In this document: positions 1-8,002 of the stretch, one piece after another | Layout: the number at the start of each line of letters is the position of its first letter | Numbering within the stretch: position 1 is the stretch's first letter | Assembly: GCF_001421885.1 (NCBI RefSeq) | Contig: NZ_LMLH01000031.1 | Location: 64,436 to 128,435, forward strand | Reading direction: 5' to 3' | Origin: Pseudomonas sp. Leaf48 | GTDB lineage: Bacteria; Pseudomonadota; Gammaproteobacteria; Pseudomonadales; Pseudomonadaceae | Length of the DNA stretch: 64,000 nt | Made by a program: the position numbers and the translations under genes | The notes under the pieces: generated by a model | Databases searched by the model: none | Told to the model about the DNA's origin: nothing | The model's input: the letters and a program-made list of their open reading frames with translations, nothing else

Positions 1-750
1 GCGGTGTGCGCCAGTTTCCTGCCTCACCTGCGACGTGCTTCGCAACTGCATAACCTGCGAGACCGCAGCGAATCGCTTAGCGAGTTGTACTCCCAGGCCA
101 TCAGCCGGTTATCGGTCGCGACCCTGGTGCTCGACGAAAGCGGCAGCGTGTTGCAAATCAATCCGGTGGCCCAGGAAATCCTCGCCCGTTCCGATGGCCT
201 GAAACTGGTGGGTGGGCGCCTGGAGGCTACGTATCCCAGCGACAACCGTGAACTGCAACGCCTGATTCGTGGCGCGTTCTGCCCGGATGCGCCGAAAAGC
301 GCCGAGGCCATGTCGGTGACGCGCCCCTCGGGACTGGTCAACCTTGGCGTGGTGGTCGAGTCGATTCCGTCTCTGGACTGGGCCGAGGAGAAGGGCCAGC
401 CAGCGGCGCTGGTGTACATCCGCGATGCGTCGAGCAAGTCCCTGGCCAGCGAAGTGGTGACCAAGCAACTGTTCAACCTGACCAAGGCCGAAACCGCCCT
501 GGCCATGGAACTGGCCAACGGCTTGTCCCTTGAGGAAGCTGCCGAGGTTTTGAGTATCCGGCGCAATACTGCGCGGGCGCACTTGCGCTCGATCTTCTCC
601 AAGACCGGCGTGCGGCGCCAGACCGAACTGGTGCGCATCATGCTCAACAGCGTGGTGGCCCTGGGCAAGCCCCAACTGGCGTTGAAAATGACCGAGAAAA
701 TCAAGGTGCCGCCACTTCAACTGGCCGTGCCGATCTATCGTCAGGCCTGA
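1..750 (+). CDS. LuxR-family transcriptional regulator, 5' end cut by window edge
   Basis: C-terminal about 249 residues of a LuxR/GerE-type regulator; the reading frame is open from base 1, so the true start lies outside the window. The last ~65 residues are a GerE helix-turn-helix (LTKAETALAMELANGLSLEE... NTARAHLRSIFSKTGVRRQTELVRIM). The preceding part resembles a PAS-like sensor segment (VLDESGSVLQINPVAQEIL). It is clearly paralogous to the complete regulator at 32209-33411, sharing blocks such as DRSESL, VGGRLEATYPSDNREL and the whole HTH. The family resembles TeiR, the LuxR-type activator of steroid catabolism in Comamonas testosteroni (established knowledge). It precedes the steroid genes in the same direction, so a role as activator of the cluster is inferred. 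Confidence 0.85.
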   Translation, partial: AVCASFLPHLRRASQLHNLRDRSESLSELYSQAISRLSVATLVLDESGSVLQINPVAQEILARSDGLKLVGGRLEATYPSDNRELQRLIRGAFCPDAPKSAEAMSVTRPSGLVNLGVVVESIPSLDWAEEKGQPAALVYIRDASSKSLASEVVTKQLFNLTKAETALAMELANGLSLEEAAEVLSIRRNTARAHLRSIFSKTGVRRQTELVRIMLNSVVALGKPQLALKMTEKIKVPPLQLAVPIYRQA

Positions 751-760
751 TCCTGCAAAC

Positions 761-790
761 CCGCCACCGGGCCATCCTGCCCTGTGGCGC
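761..790 (+). terminator. possible hairpin terminator after LuxR gene
   Basis: Six-bp outer stem (CGCCAC 762-767 with GTGGCG 784-789) enclosing a small GGGC/GCCC stem, just after the LuxR stop codon. The T-run (810-814) is distant, so termination is uncertain. Confidence 0.3.
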
Positions 791-813
791 GGTCATTGAT
801 GCAGCGCATTTTT

Positions 814-831
814 TAGTCCGCACGGACGATG
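814..831 (+). promoter_or_regulatory. operator TAGTCC-GCAC-GGACGATG upstream of hsdA
   Basis: Perfect match to the repeated cluster operator TAGTCC-N4-GGACGATG (core inverted repeat GTCC-N4-GGAC). Fifteen bases downstream lies CCTGTCGATACTGGGC (847-862), containing a plausible -10 (GATACT, 853-858). This places the operator centre near -43, typical of a class II activator site. The same operator, 15-base spacing and 16-base block recur upstream of the DUF1329 gene at 33435-33483. Confidence 0.75.
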
Positions 832-884
832 CCGTCCCGTGATCGCCCTGTCGATACTGGGCGGACCAATCACGGAGAACCACC

Positions 885-1652
885 ATGCCAATTACAGCCA
901 TCACCGGCAGTGCCTCGGGAATCGGGGCCGCCGTATCCGCCGCCATGCGCGCTGCCGGGCATCAGGTTATCGGTATCGATCGCAGCAACGCCGAAGTGAT
1001 CGCCGATCTGTCCACCCCCCAGGGGCGTGACGCGGCCATCTCGCAAGTGCTTGAACTCAGTGGCGGTGTCCTTGACGGGTTGATCTGCTGCGCTGGGGTC
1101 GGTGTCACCGCGCCAAGCAGCGGCCTGATCCTTGCGGTCAATTACTTTGGCGTCAGCCAGTTGCTCGACGGCCTGCAGGGGGCTTTGGTCAAGGGCCAGC
1201 AACCGGCGGCGCTTGTGATCGGTTCGGTGGCGGCCACTCATTCGGGGCCAGAGGGCCAAGCGCAGATCGAAGCGATGATCGCCGGCGATGAGGCCCGGGC
1301 GCTGCAATTGGCCAACAGCCTCGGCCAGCCGCACGTCGCCTATGCCGCTTCCAAATACGCCATCAGCCAACATACCCGCAGCCTGGCCGTGAGCTGGGGC
1401 AAGCAGGGCATGCGGGTGAACGTGGTTGCGCCGGGCGCGGTCGAAACTCCGTTGCACCAGGCTTCGCTGGACGATGCACGTTTTGGCAAGTCGACACGTG
1501 AGTTCGTTGCGCCACTGGGTCGCGCCGGGCAACCTGCGGAAATTGCAGCTGTGGTCGCTTTCCTGCAATCGCCGCAGGCTTCGTTTATCCACGGCAGCGT
1601 GTTGTTCGTCGATGGCGGCATGGATGCGATGGTCCGTGCCTCGCGCTTCTAA
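885..1652 (+). CDS. hsdA: 3-alpha-hydroxysteroid dehydrogenase/carbonyl reductase
   Basis: A 255-residue SDR closely resembling HsdA of Comamonas testosteroni, which interconverts 3-alpha-hydroxysteroids and 3-ketosteroids with NAD(H). Shared signatures are TGSASGIG near the N-terminus, the AEVIADLST stretch, VNYFG, and a C-terminus ending in VDGGMDAMVRASRF (compare IDGGIDAVMRPTQF). Catalytic residues appear as Ser114, Tyr153 and Lys157. Length equals the family's (about 257). ATG at 885 follows a GGAG ribosome site. It is the first gene after an operator and is followed 12 bases later by another SDR. 3-alpha oxidation is the usual entry step for bile acids and androsterone, which bears on the cluster's substrate. 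Confidence 0.88.
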   Translation: MPITAITGSASGIGAAVSAAMRAAGHQVIGIDRSNAEVIADLSTPQGRDAAISQVLELSGGVLDGLICCAGVGVTAPSSGLILAVNYFGVSQLLDGLQGALVKGQQPAALVIGSVAATHSGPEGQAQIEAMIAGDEARALQLANSLGQPHVAYAASKYAISQHTRSLAVSWGKQGMRVNVVAPGAVETPLHQASLDDARFGKSTREFVAPLGRAGQPAEIAAVVAFLQSPQASFIHGSVLFVDGGMDAMVRASRF

Positions 1653-1664
1653 AAAGGAACTTCC

Positions 1665-2498
1665 ATGAACAAAGTGGCATTCATCACCGGCGCCAGCCGG
1701 GGTATCGGCCGCGAGGCGGCGCTGGCGTTTGCCCGCGCCGGTTTCGACCTGGCGATCAGCGCCCGAACCCTCAACGAAGGTGAACAACATGAGCACGCCC
1801 TGCGCGACGCCGCCGGGGCGCCGCTGGCCGGCAGCCTCAACGGTACTGCTCAGTCTTTGCGCGAGCTTGGTTGCCGGGTACTCGTGGTGCCGATGGACCT
1901 GCTCGACAGCGCTTCGGCCCTGGCCGCCTGTCAGGCGGTACTGACCGAGTACGGACGCATCGACGTGCTGATCAACAACGCGATCTACCAAGGCAGCGAC
2001 CTCAACTCCGGGTTCATGGACCTGCAAGCGCAGACCCTTGAGCGGATGTTCCAGGGTTACATCCTTACCCCGTTCCTGTTGACCCGTGCAGTGGCCGAAC
2101 ACATGGTGACGCGCGGCGGCGGGGTGGTGATCAACGTCACCTCCGGCGCCGGTGAGAGCGACCCGCCGGTGGCGGCGGGCAAGGGTGGCTGGGGATATGC
2201 CTATGGCGCGGGCAAGGCGGCAGTGTCGAGGTTGTCCGGGGTGCTGAGTACAGAGCTTGGCGAAGCTGGCGTGCGCGCTTACACCCTCAATCCAGGTGTA
2301 GTCACCACCGAAGCGCTCAAGGCTACCATCGGTGACAAAGGGCTGATTGCCCTGCGCGCCGGCAGTGCGCCACCCCATGTACCGGCGGCTGTAATGCTGT
2401 GGCTGGCCACCGCCGAACAAGCACCGGCGTTTCAACGCCGCACCATCGCTGCACAACCGTTTGCGCTGGAACACGGCATCGTCGCCGATTGGCGTTGA
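1665..2498 (+). CDS. short-chain dehydrogenase/reductase, steroid cluster
   Basis: A 277-residue classical SDR with the cofactor motif TGASRGIG at residues 8-15, an NNA motif (LINNAIYQG) and a YxxxK catalytic pair in AYGAGKAAVSRL. The C-terminal end lacks the common GG-dinucleotide tail of FabG-type SDRs and has instead a longer segment ending in HGIVADWR. It follows hsdA by 12 bases after a good AAGGA ribosome site, so the two are probably cotranscribed. Which hydroxyl of the steroid (or which acyl-CoA intermediate) it oxidises cannot be told from sequence. Confidence 0.7.
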   Translation: MNKVAFITGASRGIGREAALAFARAGFDLAISARTLNEGEQHEHALRDAAGAPLAGSLNGTAQSLRELGCRVLVVPMDLLDSASALAACQAVLTEYGRIDVLINNAIYQGSDLNSGFMDLQAQTLERMFQGYILTPFLLTRAVAEHMVTRGGGVVINVTSGAGESDPPVAAGKGGWGYAYGAGKAAVSRLSGVLSTELGEAGVRAYTLNPGVVTTEALKATIGDKGLIALRAGSAPPHVPAAVMLWLATAEQAPAFQRRTIAAQPFALEHGIVADWR

Positions 2499-2544
2499 CG
2501 AAAGCAGTGTGTCAGTCGCCATAGATGATGACTGGCATGGCCTC

Positions 2545-2633
2545 TTCGCGGGCAAGCCCGCTCCCACAGGTCCCGTGTTGTACACAGATTTTGTGTACGA
2601 CGCGAAAACTGTGGGAGCGGGCAAGCCCGCGAA
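2545..2633. repeat. REPIN (inverted REP pair) between convergent operons
   Basis: Two copies of the Pseudomonas REP core TGTGGGAGCGGGCAAGCCCG, in inverted orientation (2545-2568 and 2610-2633), flank a short hairpin loop. It sits between the converging hsdA-SDR and hsaF ends and may also stabilise mRNA 3' ends. Confidence 0.8.
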
Positions 2634-2658
2634 GGCGTCAGAACTGGCGACGAGATCT

Positions 2659-3687
2659 TTACGCCTGCCGCCGCTGCCGGGCCAGGGTCATGGCGGTGTC
2701 TTCGATCATGTCTTCCTGGCCGCCGACCATGCCGCGGCGCCCCATTTCAACGAGGATTTCCCGGGCCGACACGCCGTATTTCTTCTCGGCGCGCTTGGCG
2801 AACAGCAGGAACGAACCGTAGACCCCGGCGTAACCCATGGTCAGGGCATCGCGGTCGCTGCGGATCGGGAAGTCCATGATCGGCACCACCAGGTCTTCGG
2901 CCACGTCCTGGATACCGAACACGCTCACACCGGTGTCGATGCCCATGCGGTCACACACCGCCACCAGCACCTCCATCGGTGTGTTGCCCGCGCCGGCACC
3001 GAGGCCTGCGCAGGCGGCGTCTATGCGGTTGGCCCCGGCGGCAATCGCGGCGATGGAGTTGGAGACGCCCATCGACAGATTGTGGTGGCCATGGAAGCCG
3101 ATCTCGGTCTCAGGCTTGAGGGCCGCGCGCATCGCCGCCACCCGGGCACTGACGTCATGGGGCAACAGGTAACCCGCCGAGTCGGTCAGGTAGATGCAGT
3201 TGGCGCCGTAGCTTTCCATCAGCAAACCTTGCTTGACCAGGCCTTCCGGGCTGTTCATATGGGCCATCATCAGGAAACCGACGGTGTCCATGCCCAAGCC
3301 GCGGGCGTGGGAAATGTGCTGTTCGCTGACGTCAGCCTCGGTGCAATGGGTAGCCACGCGAATGGTGTTGACCCCCAGCTCATAGGCCATTTTCAGATGA
3401 TCGACGGTGCCGATACCCGGCAGCAACAGGGCCGAGACTTTGGCCTTTTTCATCAGCGGGATCACCGCCGACAGATACTCCTCGTCGGTGTGGGCCGGGA
3501 AACCGTAATTCACCGAACTGCCGCCCAGGCCGTCGCCGTGGGTCACTTCGATCAGCGGCACGCCCGCCGCGTCGAGGCCGCAGGCGATGTCTTTCATCTG
3601 TTGCAGGCTGATCTGGTGGCGCTTGGGGTGCATGCCGTCACGCAGGCACATGTCGTGAACGGTGATGCTTTTGCCGCGAAGATCCAT
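2659..3687 (-). CDS. hsaF: 4-hydroxy-2-oxovalerate aldolase-type, steroid ring A/B branch
   Basis: A 342-residue DRE-TIM barrel aldolase of the BphI/DmpG/HsaF (TesG) family. The N-terminal signature LRDGMHPKRHQIS, with the metal/catalytic Arg-Asp pair, is intact, and the FHGHHNLSMG metal-binding motif follows in mid-protein. It cleaves 4-hydroxy-2-oxo acids (4-hydroxy-2-oxohexanoate in steroid catabolism) to pyruvate plus an aldehyde that is channelled to its partner dehydrogenase. That partner (hsaG) is encoded 10 bases upstream, as expected for the complex. It is the last gene of the minus-strand operon starting at 6298. Confidence 0.9.
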   Translation of the reverse strand: MDLRGKSITVHDMCLRDGMHPKRHQISLQQMKDIACGLDAAGVPLIEVTHGDGLGGSSVNYGFPAHTDEEYLSAVIPLMKKAKVSALLLPGIGTVDHLKMAYELGVNTIRVATHCTEADVSEQHISHARGLGMDTVGFLMMAHMNSPEGLVKQGLLMESYGANCIYLTDSAGYLLPHDVSARVAAMRAALKPETEIGFHGHHNLSMGVSNSIAAIAAGANRIDAACAGLGAGAGNTPMEVLVAVCDRMGIDTGVSVFGIQDVAEDLVVPIMDFPIRSDRDALTMGYAGVYGSFLLFAKRAEKKYGVSAREILVEMGRRGMVGGQEDMIEDTAMTLARQRRQA

Positions 3688-3697
3688 GGTCGGCTCC

Positions 3698-4624
3698 TTA
3701 TGCGTGGGCGGTTTGGGCGGTGGCTTGCAGCACCAGTTCGCCCTTGAGGATTTCCTCGGCGAACATCTCGGCGGTGCGCGCGGCGGCGGCAGTCATGATG
3801 TCGAGGTTGCCGGCGTACTTGGGCAGGTAGTCGCCCAGGCCTTCGACTTCCATGAAGATCGACACCCGATTGCCGTCGAACACCGGGCCGTTGACCAGCT
3901 TGTAGCCGGGCACGTAACGCTGCACTTGTTTGATCATTGCTTCGATGGCCGCGGTGATTGCCGGCTGGTCGGGCTCGCTTTCGGTCAGGCAATGCACGGT
4001 GTCGCGCATGATCAGCGGTGGTTCGGCCGGGTTGATGATAATGATCGCCTTGCCTTTCTTCGCGCCGCCGACTTTTTCCACCGCGCTGGAAGTGGTGCGG
4101 GTGAACTCGTCGATGTTTTTCCGCGTGCCGGGGCCAACCGATTTCGATGCGGCGGTGGCGATGATTTCGGCGTATTCCACCGGCTGCACGCTGGACACAG
4201 CGGCCACCAAAGGAATGGTGGCCTGGCCGCCGCAGGTGACCATGTTGACGTTCATCACGCCCAGGCCCAATTGTGCCTTAAGGTTGACCGGTGGCACGCA
4301 GTACGGGCCGATGGCCGCCGGGGTCAGGTCGATCATCAACACGCCCAGGGCATTGAGCTTGCGCGAGTTCTGCGCGTGCACATAGGCAGAGGTGGCGTCG
4401 AAGGCGATCTGGATCTGGTCTTCGACGACATGGGGCAGCAGGCCGTCGACGCCGTCGGCAGTGGTCTTCAGGCCCAGCTCGCGGGCCCGTGACAGGCCTT
4501 CGGAAGTGGCATCGATGCCGACCATCCACACCGGTTCCAACACCTCGCTGCGCATCAGTTTGTACAGCAGATCGGTGCCGATGTTGCCCGGCCCGATCAG
4601 CGCGCATTTGATCTTTTTGCTCAT
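3698..4624 (-). CDS. hsaG: acylating acetaldehyde/propanal dehydrogenase
   Basis: A 308-residue CoA-acylating aldehyde dehydrogenase of the BphJ/DmpF/HsaG (TesF) family. The Rossmann motif is GPGNIGTDLL at residues 11-20, and the catalytic cysteine is Cys131 in VTCGGQATIP. The start at 4624 gives the family's N-terminus (MSKKIKCALIGPGNIG) after a GGAG site; the reading frame extends upstream but overlaps hsaE. It forms a channelling complex with the adjacent aldolase and makes propionyl-CoA (or acetyl-CoA) from the released aldehyde. Confidence 0.92.
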   Translation of the reverse strand: MSKKIKCALIGPGNIGTDLLYKLMRSEVLEPVWMVGIDATSEGLSRARELGLKTTADGVDGLLPHVVEDQIQIAFDATSAYVHAQNSRKLNALGVLMIDLTPAAIGPYCVPPVNLKAQLGLGVMNVNMVTCGGQATIPLVAAVSSVQPVEYAEIIATAASKSVGPGTRKNIDEFTRTTSSAVEKVGGAKKGKAIIIINPAEPPLIMRDTVHCLTESEPDQPAITAAIEAMIKQVQRYVPGYKLVNGPVFDGNRVSIFMEVEGLGDYLPKYAGNLDIMTAAAARTAEMFAEEILKGELVLQATAQTAHA

Positions 4625-4656
4625 TGTTTTTTGGCTCCTGGGGAGGGAAGGGCGAT

Positions 4657-5448
4657 TCACGGGACAAAGCGCAGGCTGGTTTCGCCCAGCCCGCTCATGG
4701 ACAGGCTGATGCGGTCGCCGGCGACCACTGGCACCAGCGGTGCCAGGGCACCGGAAAGGATGATTTCGCCACGGCGGAACGGGATGCCCAGCTCGCCCAG
4801 GGTATTGGCCAGCCAGGCCACTGCCGCGCAGGGATGACCTTGCACCGCCGAGCCCAGGCCCGAGCCTGCCGGCTGGCCGTTTTTGAGCATTTGCATGTGC
4901 ACGGCGGCCAGGTCCAGCGAGCGCGGGTCGATCCGCTTGCTGCCGAGGGCGAACACGCCGCAGGAGGCGTTGTCTGCCACGGTGTCCTGGATGCGGATCT
5001 GCCAGTCGTGGATCCGCGAATCGACAATCTCGAAGCACGGCACCACCCATTGGCTGGCGGCTAGCACGTCCTCGGCGCTGACGCCCGAGCCGTGCAAGTC
5101 TTCGCCGAGGATAAAGGCGATTTCGCCTTCGGCCCGTGGCTGGATCAGGTTGTAGCGGGCCAGGCTGACATCGCTGCCATCCTCGACCTGCATCGCGTCG
5201 GTGAGGAAACCGAAGTCCGGTTGGTGGACATCGAGCATTTCCTGCACGGCGCGGCTGGTGACTCCGATTTTCTTGCCGACCACCTGCTCGCCGAGGGCTT
5301 CGCGGCGTTGCAGAAAATGCAGGGAAATCCGGTAGGCCTGCTCCAGGGTGATCTGCGGATAGCGCCGGGTCAGGGGCGCCAGGGTCTGGCGGTTGCGCAG
5401 GGCGTTGAACAGTTCGTCACCGAGGGCGTTGATCAAATGGGCGTCCAT
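4657..5448 (-). CDS. hsaE: 2-hydroxyhexa-2,4-dienoate hydratase (2-keto-4-pentenoate hydratase family)
   Basis: A 263-residue fumarylacetoacetase-fold hydratase of the MhpD/HsaE (TesE) family. The metal-binding acidic residues are visible in QPRAEGEIAFIL (Glu107, Glu109) and VPCFEIVDSRI (Glu140). ATG 5448 follows GGAG at a good distance and gives the normal family length; upstream in-frame starts overlap the preceding gene's end. It hydrates the dienoate released by HsaD to the 4-hydroxy-2-oxo acid used by HsaF. Second gene of the minus-strand operon. Confidence 0.9.
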   Translation of the reverse strand: MDAHLINALGDELFNALRNRQTLAPLTRRYPQITLEQAYRISLHFLQRREALGEQVVGKKIGVTSRAVQEMLDVHQPDFGFLTDAMQVEDGSDVSLARYNLIQPRAEGEIAFILGEDLHGSGVSAEDVLAASQWVVPCFEIVDSRIHDWQIRIQDTVADNASCGVFALGSKRIDPRSLDLAAVHMQMLKNGQPAGSGLGSAVQGHPCAAVAWLANTLGELGIPFRRGEIILSGALAPLVPVVAGDRISLSMSGLGETSLRFVP

Positions 5449-5524
5449 GGCGAGGGCTCCAGATGGATGGGAGAAAAAAAGAGCCCGCCCCAACGTCATC
5501 AGGGGGCAGGCCCAAAGGAGTCTG

Positions 5525-6298
5525 TCAGCCGGGCCAGACCGACGAATCGGCACCGCCATCGACATCGATGATCTTGCCGGTCACCCAGGCCGAAGCGGGG
5601 CTTGCCAGGTACAGCGCAGCGGCAGCAATGTCTTGGGGGCTACCCAGGCATTTGAGCGGAGTGGTGTTTTCCATGATCTCGCGCATGGCAGCAGGCATCA
5701 CGCCGCTCAGCGCTTCAGTAAGAGTGGGGCCTGGGGCGACGGCGTTAACCCGGATCTGCGGCGCAAAGTCCTGGGCCAGCAGGCGGGTCAGGTGGCTGAG
5801 GGCGGCCTTGGCCGAGCCGTAAGCGCTGAAATGGCGTTGGGCATAGCGTGCAGCCACCGAGCTGATGTTGATGATGTTGCCGCCACCGGCCTCGCGCATC
5901 AGCGGCACGCACAACTGGCAGAAGGCGTAGCTGGTGGCGACGTTGAAGGTCAGCACCTGGGCAAATTGCTCGGGTGTCATCGTCAGCGGATCGTTGGGCC
6001 CGCCGCCACCGACATTGTTGACCAGATGAGTGATCCGGCCCATTTGCTCAACGCTTTGACGCACCAGTGCGTGGCGTTGTTCGGCATCGTTGACGTCACA
6101 GGCGATGGCCAAGGCGCGCCGGCCCAAGCCACGCACCTCTTCGGCCACTGCCTCTACCTCGTCCAGCGAACGCGCCGAACACACCACATCGGCGCCTGCT
6201 TCTGCATACGCCAGGGCAATTGCCCGACCGATACCCCGACCGCTGCCGGTGACGATGGCGACGCTGCCATGCATCTGGAAACGCTGCAAAATACTCAT
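5525..6298 (-). CDS. SDR resembling 7-alpha-hydroxysteroid dehydrogenase (HdhA-like)
   Basis: A 257-residue classical SDR. Motifs: TGSGRGIG (17-24), NNVGGGGP (94-101), serine 146/147, Tyr160 and Lys164, a C-terminal LGSPQDIAAAALYL block and SAWVTGKIIDVDGG. The NNxGGGGP turn, the APGPTLTEALSGV segment and the SPAxxWVxG tail are those I associate with E. coli 7-alpha-HSDH (HdhA), the bile acid 7-alpha-OH oxidoreductase. The match is recalled, not computed, and other SDRs share parts of it. It is the first gene of the operon with hsaE-hsaG-hsaF and has an operator 70 bases upstream. If right, the cluster handles a 7-hydroxylated bile acid. Confidence 0.7.
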   Translation of the reverse strand: MSILQRFQMHGSVAIVTGSGRGIGRAIALAYAEAGADVVCSARSLDEVEAVAEEVRGLGRRALAIACDVNDAEQRHALVRQSVEQMGRITHLVNNVGGGGPNDPLTMTPEQFAQVLTFNVATSYAFCQLCVPLMREAGGGNIINISSVAARYAQRHFSAYGSAKAALSHLTRLLAQDFAPQIRVNAVAPGPTLTEALSGVMPAAMREIMENTTPLKCLGSPQDIAAAALYLASPASAWVTGKIIDVDGGADSSVWPG

Positions 6299-6360
6299 GG
6301 CCCTTGCTCCGTGGGGTCGACTTTGGATGCGTTTACTATGGCTGCGGTGATCGAGTGGGG

Positions 6361-6378
6361 CATCGTCTCAACGGACTA
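6361..6378 (-). promoter_or_regulatory. operator TAGTCC-GTTG-AGACGATG upstream of SDR-hsaEGF operon
   Basis: Read on the minus strand, 13 of the 14 fixed bases match the cluster operator. A candidate -10 (CATAGT, 6340-6335) lies about 30 bases from its centre and the start codon 72 bases from the centre. Confidence 0.7.
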
Positions 6379-6459
6379 GCGGGGTTGTGTGTACATATCC
6401 GTTTCTTCGGTAACGGCCACTTATGGTTCGCCCTTACGACGAGTCACTTGGAAGAGCCC

Positions 6460-6558
6460 GTAGGAGCGAGCCTGCTCGCGATGGACTTCCAGACAACGCG
6501 GTCATTCAGACAGGGCGCGTTATCGTTGGCGACCATCGCGAGCAAGCATCGCTCCTAC
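6460..6558. repeat. REPIN, GTAGGAGCGAGC type
   Basis: Inverted pair GTAGGAGCGAGCCTGCTCGC (from 6460) and its complement (to 6558), a second REP family. It separates the two divergent operator-promoter units and could insulate them. Confidence 0.75.
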
Positions 6559-6645
6559 AGGAGAACGTGTTCACCAGGAACAGGTCGGCTGTCAGGCCCC
6601 CTCGCTTTTTCCCAGATAAACACTAGCAGGATCGATAACCCCCCC

Positions 6646-6663
6646 TAGTCCGCTTTGACGATG
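6646..6663 (+). promoter_or_regulatory. operator TAGTCC-GCTT-TGACGATG upstream of hsaA
   Basis: Match to the cluster operator with one change in the right half (T for G at its first base). Centre is 82 bases before the hsaA start; a possible -10 is GATGAT at 6684-6689. Confidence 0.7.
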
Positions 6664-6736
6664 AATGATTGTTCGCTCGATCCGATGATCCGTCCCAACT
6701 CGCGCAGTGGCGCAGTGAGATCGGGAGAATTGAGTG

Positions 6737-7924
6737 ATGCACAGCATGCGAGAAAAGACCCAGGACGAACGTGATCTGCTGGAACGTGCACGTAGCCTGG
6801 TGCCGGCACTCAAGGCACGCACGGCACAGGCCGACAAGGACTTGAAAGTTCCGGTGGAGAGCGTCGTCCAATTACAGTCCGCCGGGCTGCTGCGGGCCCT
6901 GCAGCCTCGGGCGTTCGGTGGCTACGAAGTGGACCCGCGAACCTTTTTCGAAATCCAGACCATCCTCGCCGAGGGTTGCATGTCCACGGCCTGGATCTAC
7001 GGAGTGATGGGGGTCCACCCCTGGCAGCTGGCGCGTTATCCGATCGAAGCGCAGCGCGAAGTCTGGGCTGACGATCATGACGCGCTGATCTGCTCGACCT
7101 ACATGCCGGCAGCCAGGGTCATGGTAGTCGAAGGCGGTTACCGCATCAGCGGTCGCTGGGGTTTCTCCAGCGGCAGCGAGCACTGCCAGTGGGTGTTTCT
7201 GGGCGGCATCCTGCCAGCCGATGGCGAACTGGCCGCCGAGCACGGCACCTTCCTCTTGCCGCGCAGCGACTATCAGATCGAACGCAACTGGGACGTGCTG
7301 GGCCTGCGCGGCACCGGCAGCCACGACATCGTGGTCGAGGATATTTTCGTCCCGGCTCATCGCGTGCAACGCACCAATAACTGGACCCTCGAAGCGACCC
7401 CCGGGCGCCTGATCAACACCAACCCAATCTACGCGATCCCCTTTGCCCAGGTGTTCTCTCGCGCCGTGTCGACCTCGGCCATCGGCGCCCTGCAGGGTGC
7501 GATCAATGAGTTTCGCGATAACGCCGCCAAGCACATCGGCAAGCACGGCGCACGTACCGCTGACGATCCTGTGGCGCAAACCGCGGTTGCCGAAGCGATG
7601 GTCACCGTCGACAGCCTGCGTCTGGTACTGGAACGCAACTACGAGCATCTGATGAGTCTGGCCCGTGCCGGCGAATATCCGGATACCGAGACCCGTCTGT
7701 TGTATCGCTATCAGTCCGCCTACGTGACCAACATCTGTGCCGAACGGGCCAACGACCTGTTGCGCAGCATGGCCGCCTCGGGGTTGTACAACACCAACCC
7801 GGTGGCGCGATTGTTTCGCGACCTGCACCAGGCGCGCGGGCACATCGCCAACAACTACCTGGCCTACGGCCGCAGCTACGGCGCGGTGATGCTCGGCCTG
7901 CCCAACCCGGACCCTTACGTCTGA
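6737..7924 (+). CDS. hsaA: 3-HSA hydroxylase oxygenase component (flavin-dependent monooxygenase)
   Basis: A 395-residue acyl-CoA-dehydrogenase-fold flavin monooxygenase of the HsaA/TesA2 group, which hydroxylates the phenolic ring A of 3-HSA to the catechol 3,4-DHSA using reduced FMN. Length matches M. tuberculosis HsaA (about 394). Typical stretches are ISGRWGFSSGSEHCQW and NWDVLGLRGTGSHDIVVEDIFVPAHR, with an APPENDED C-terminus RSYGAVMLGLPNPD. ATG 6737 lies 9 bases after GGGAG. The flavin reductase partner HsaB is not found next to it; the next gene is a KshB-like reductase. Confidence 0.85.
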   Translation: MHSMREKTQDERDLLERARSLVPALKARTAQADKDLKVPVESVVQLQSAGLLRALQPRAFGGYEVDPRTFFEIQTILAEGCMSTAWIYGVMGVHPWQLARYPIEAQREVWADDHDALICSTYMPAARVMVVEGGYRISGRWGFSSGSEHCQWVFLGGILPADGELAAEHGTFLLPRSDYQIERNWDVLGLRGTGSHDIVVEDIFVPAHRVQRTNNWTLEATPGRLINTNPIYAIPFAQVFSRAVSTSAIGALQGAINEFRDNAAKHIGKHGARTADDPVAQTAVAEAMVTVDSLRLVLERNYEHLMSLARAGEYPDTETRLLYRYQSAYVTNICAERANDLLRSMAASGLYNTNPVARLFRDLHQARGHIANNYLAYGRSYGAVMLGLPNPDPYV

Positions 7925-7975
7925 AGCCATGGCGCCTGTATCAAAACCCCTGGGTTACACCTGTCCGTGATGCAC

Positions 7976-8001
7976 GGTCAGGTGGTCATGAGTACCTGAC
8001 C
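7976..8001 (+). other. hairpin immediately upstream of kshB start
   Basis: Eight-bp perfect stem GGTCAGGT (7976-7983) / ACCTGACC (7994-8001) with a 10-base loop, ending one base before the ATG at 8003. No purine-rich ribosome site is visible there, so the stem may influence kshB translation or mRNA processing. Confidence 0.5.
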
Positions 8002-8002
8002 T

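Noticed and set aside
1469..1476. GGACGATG inside hsdA
   Set aside because: Perfect right half of the operator but the left half does not match and it lies within coding sequence far from a start.
870..2624. Long minus-strand open frame across hsdA and the next SDR
   Set aside because: Antisense shadow typical of GC-rich DNA; composition and lack of motifs contrast with the clear SDR genes on the plus strand.
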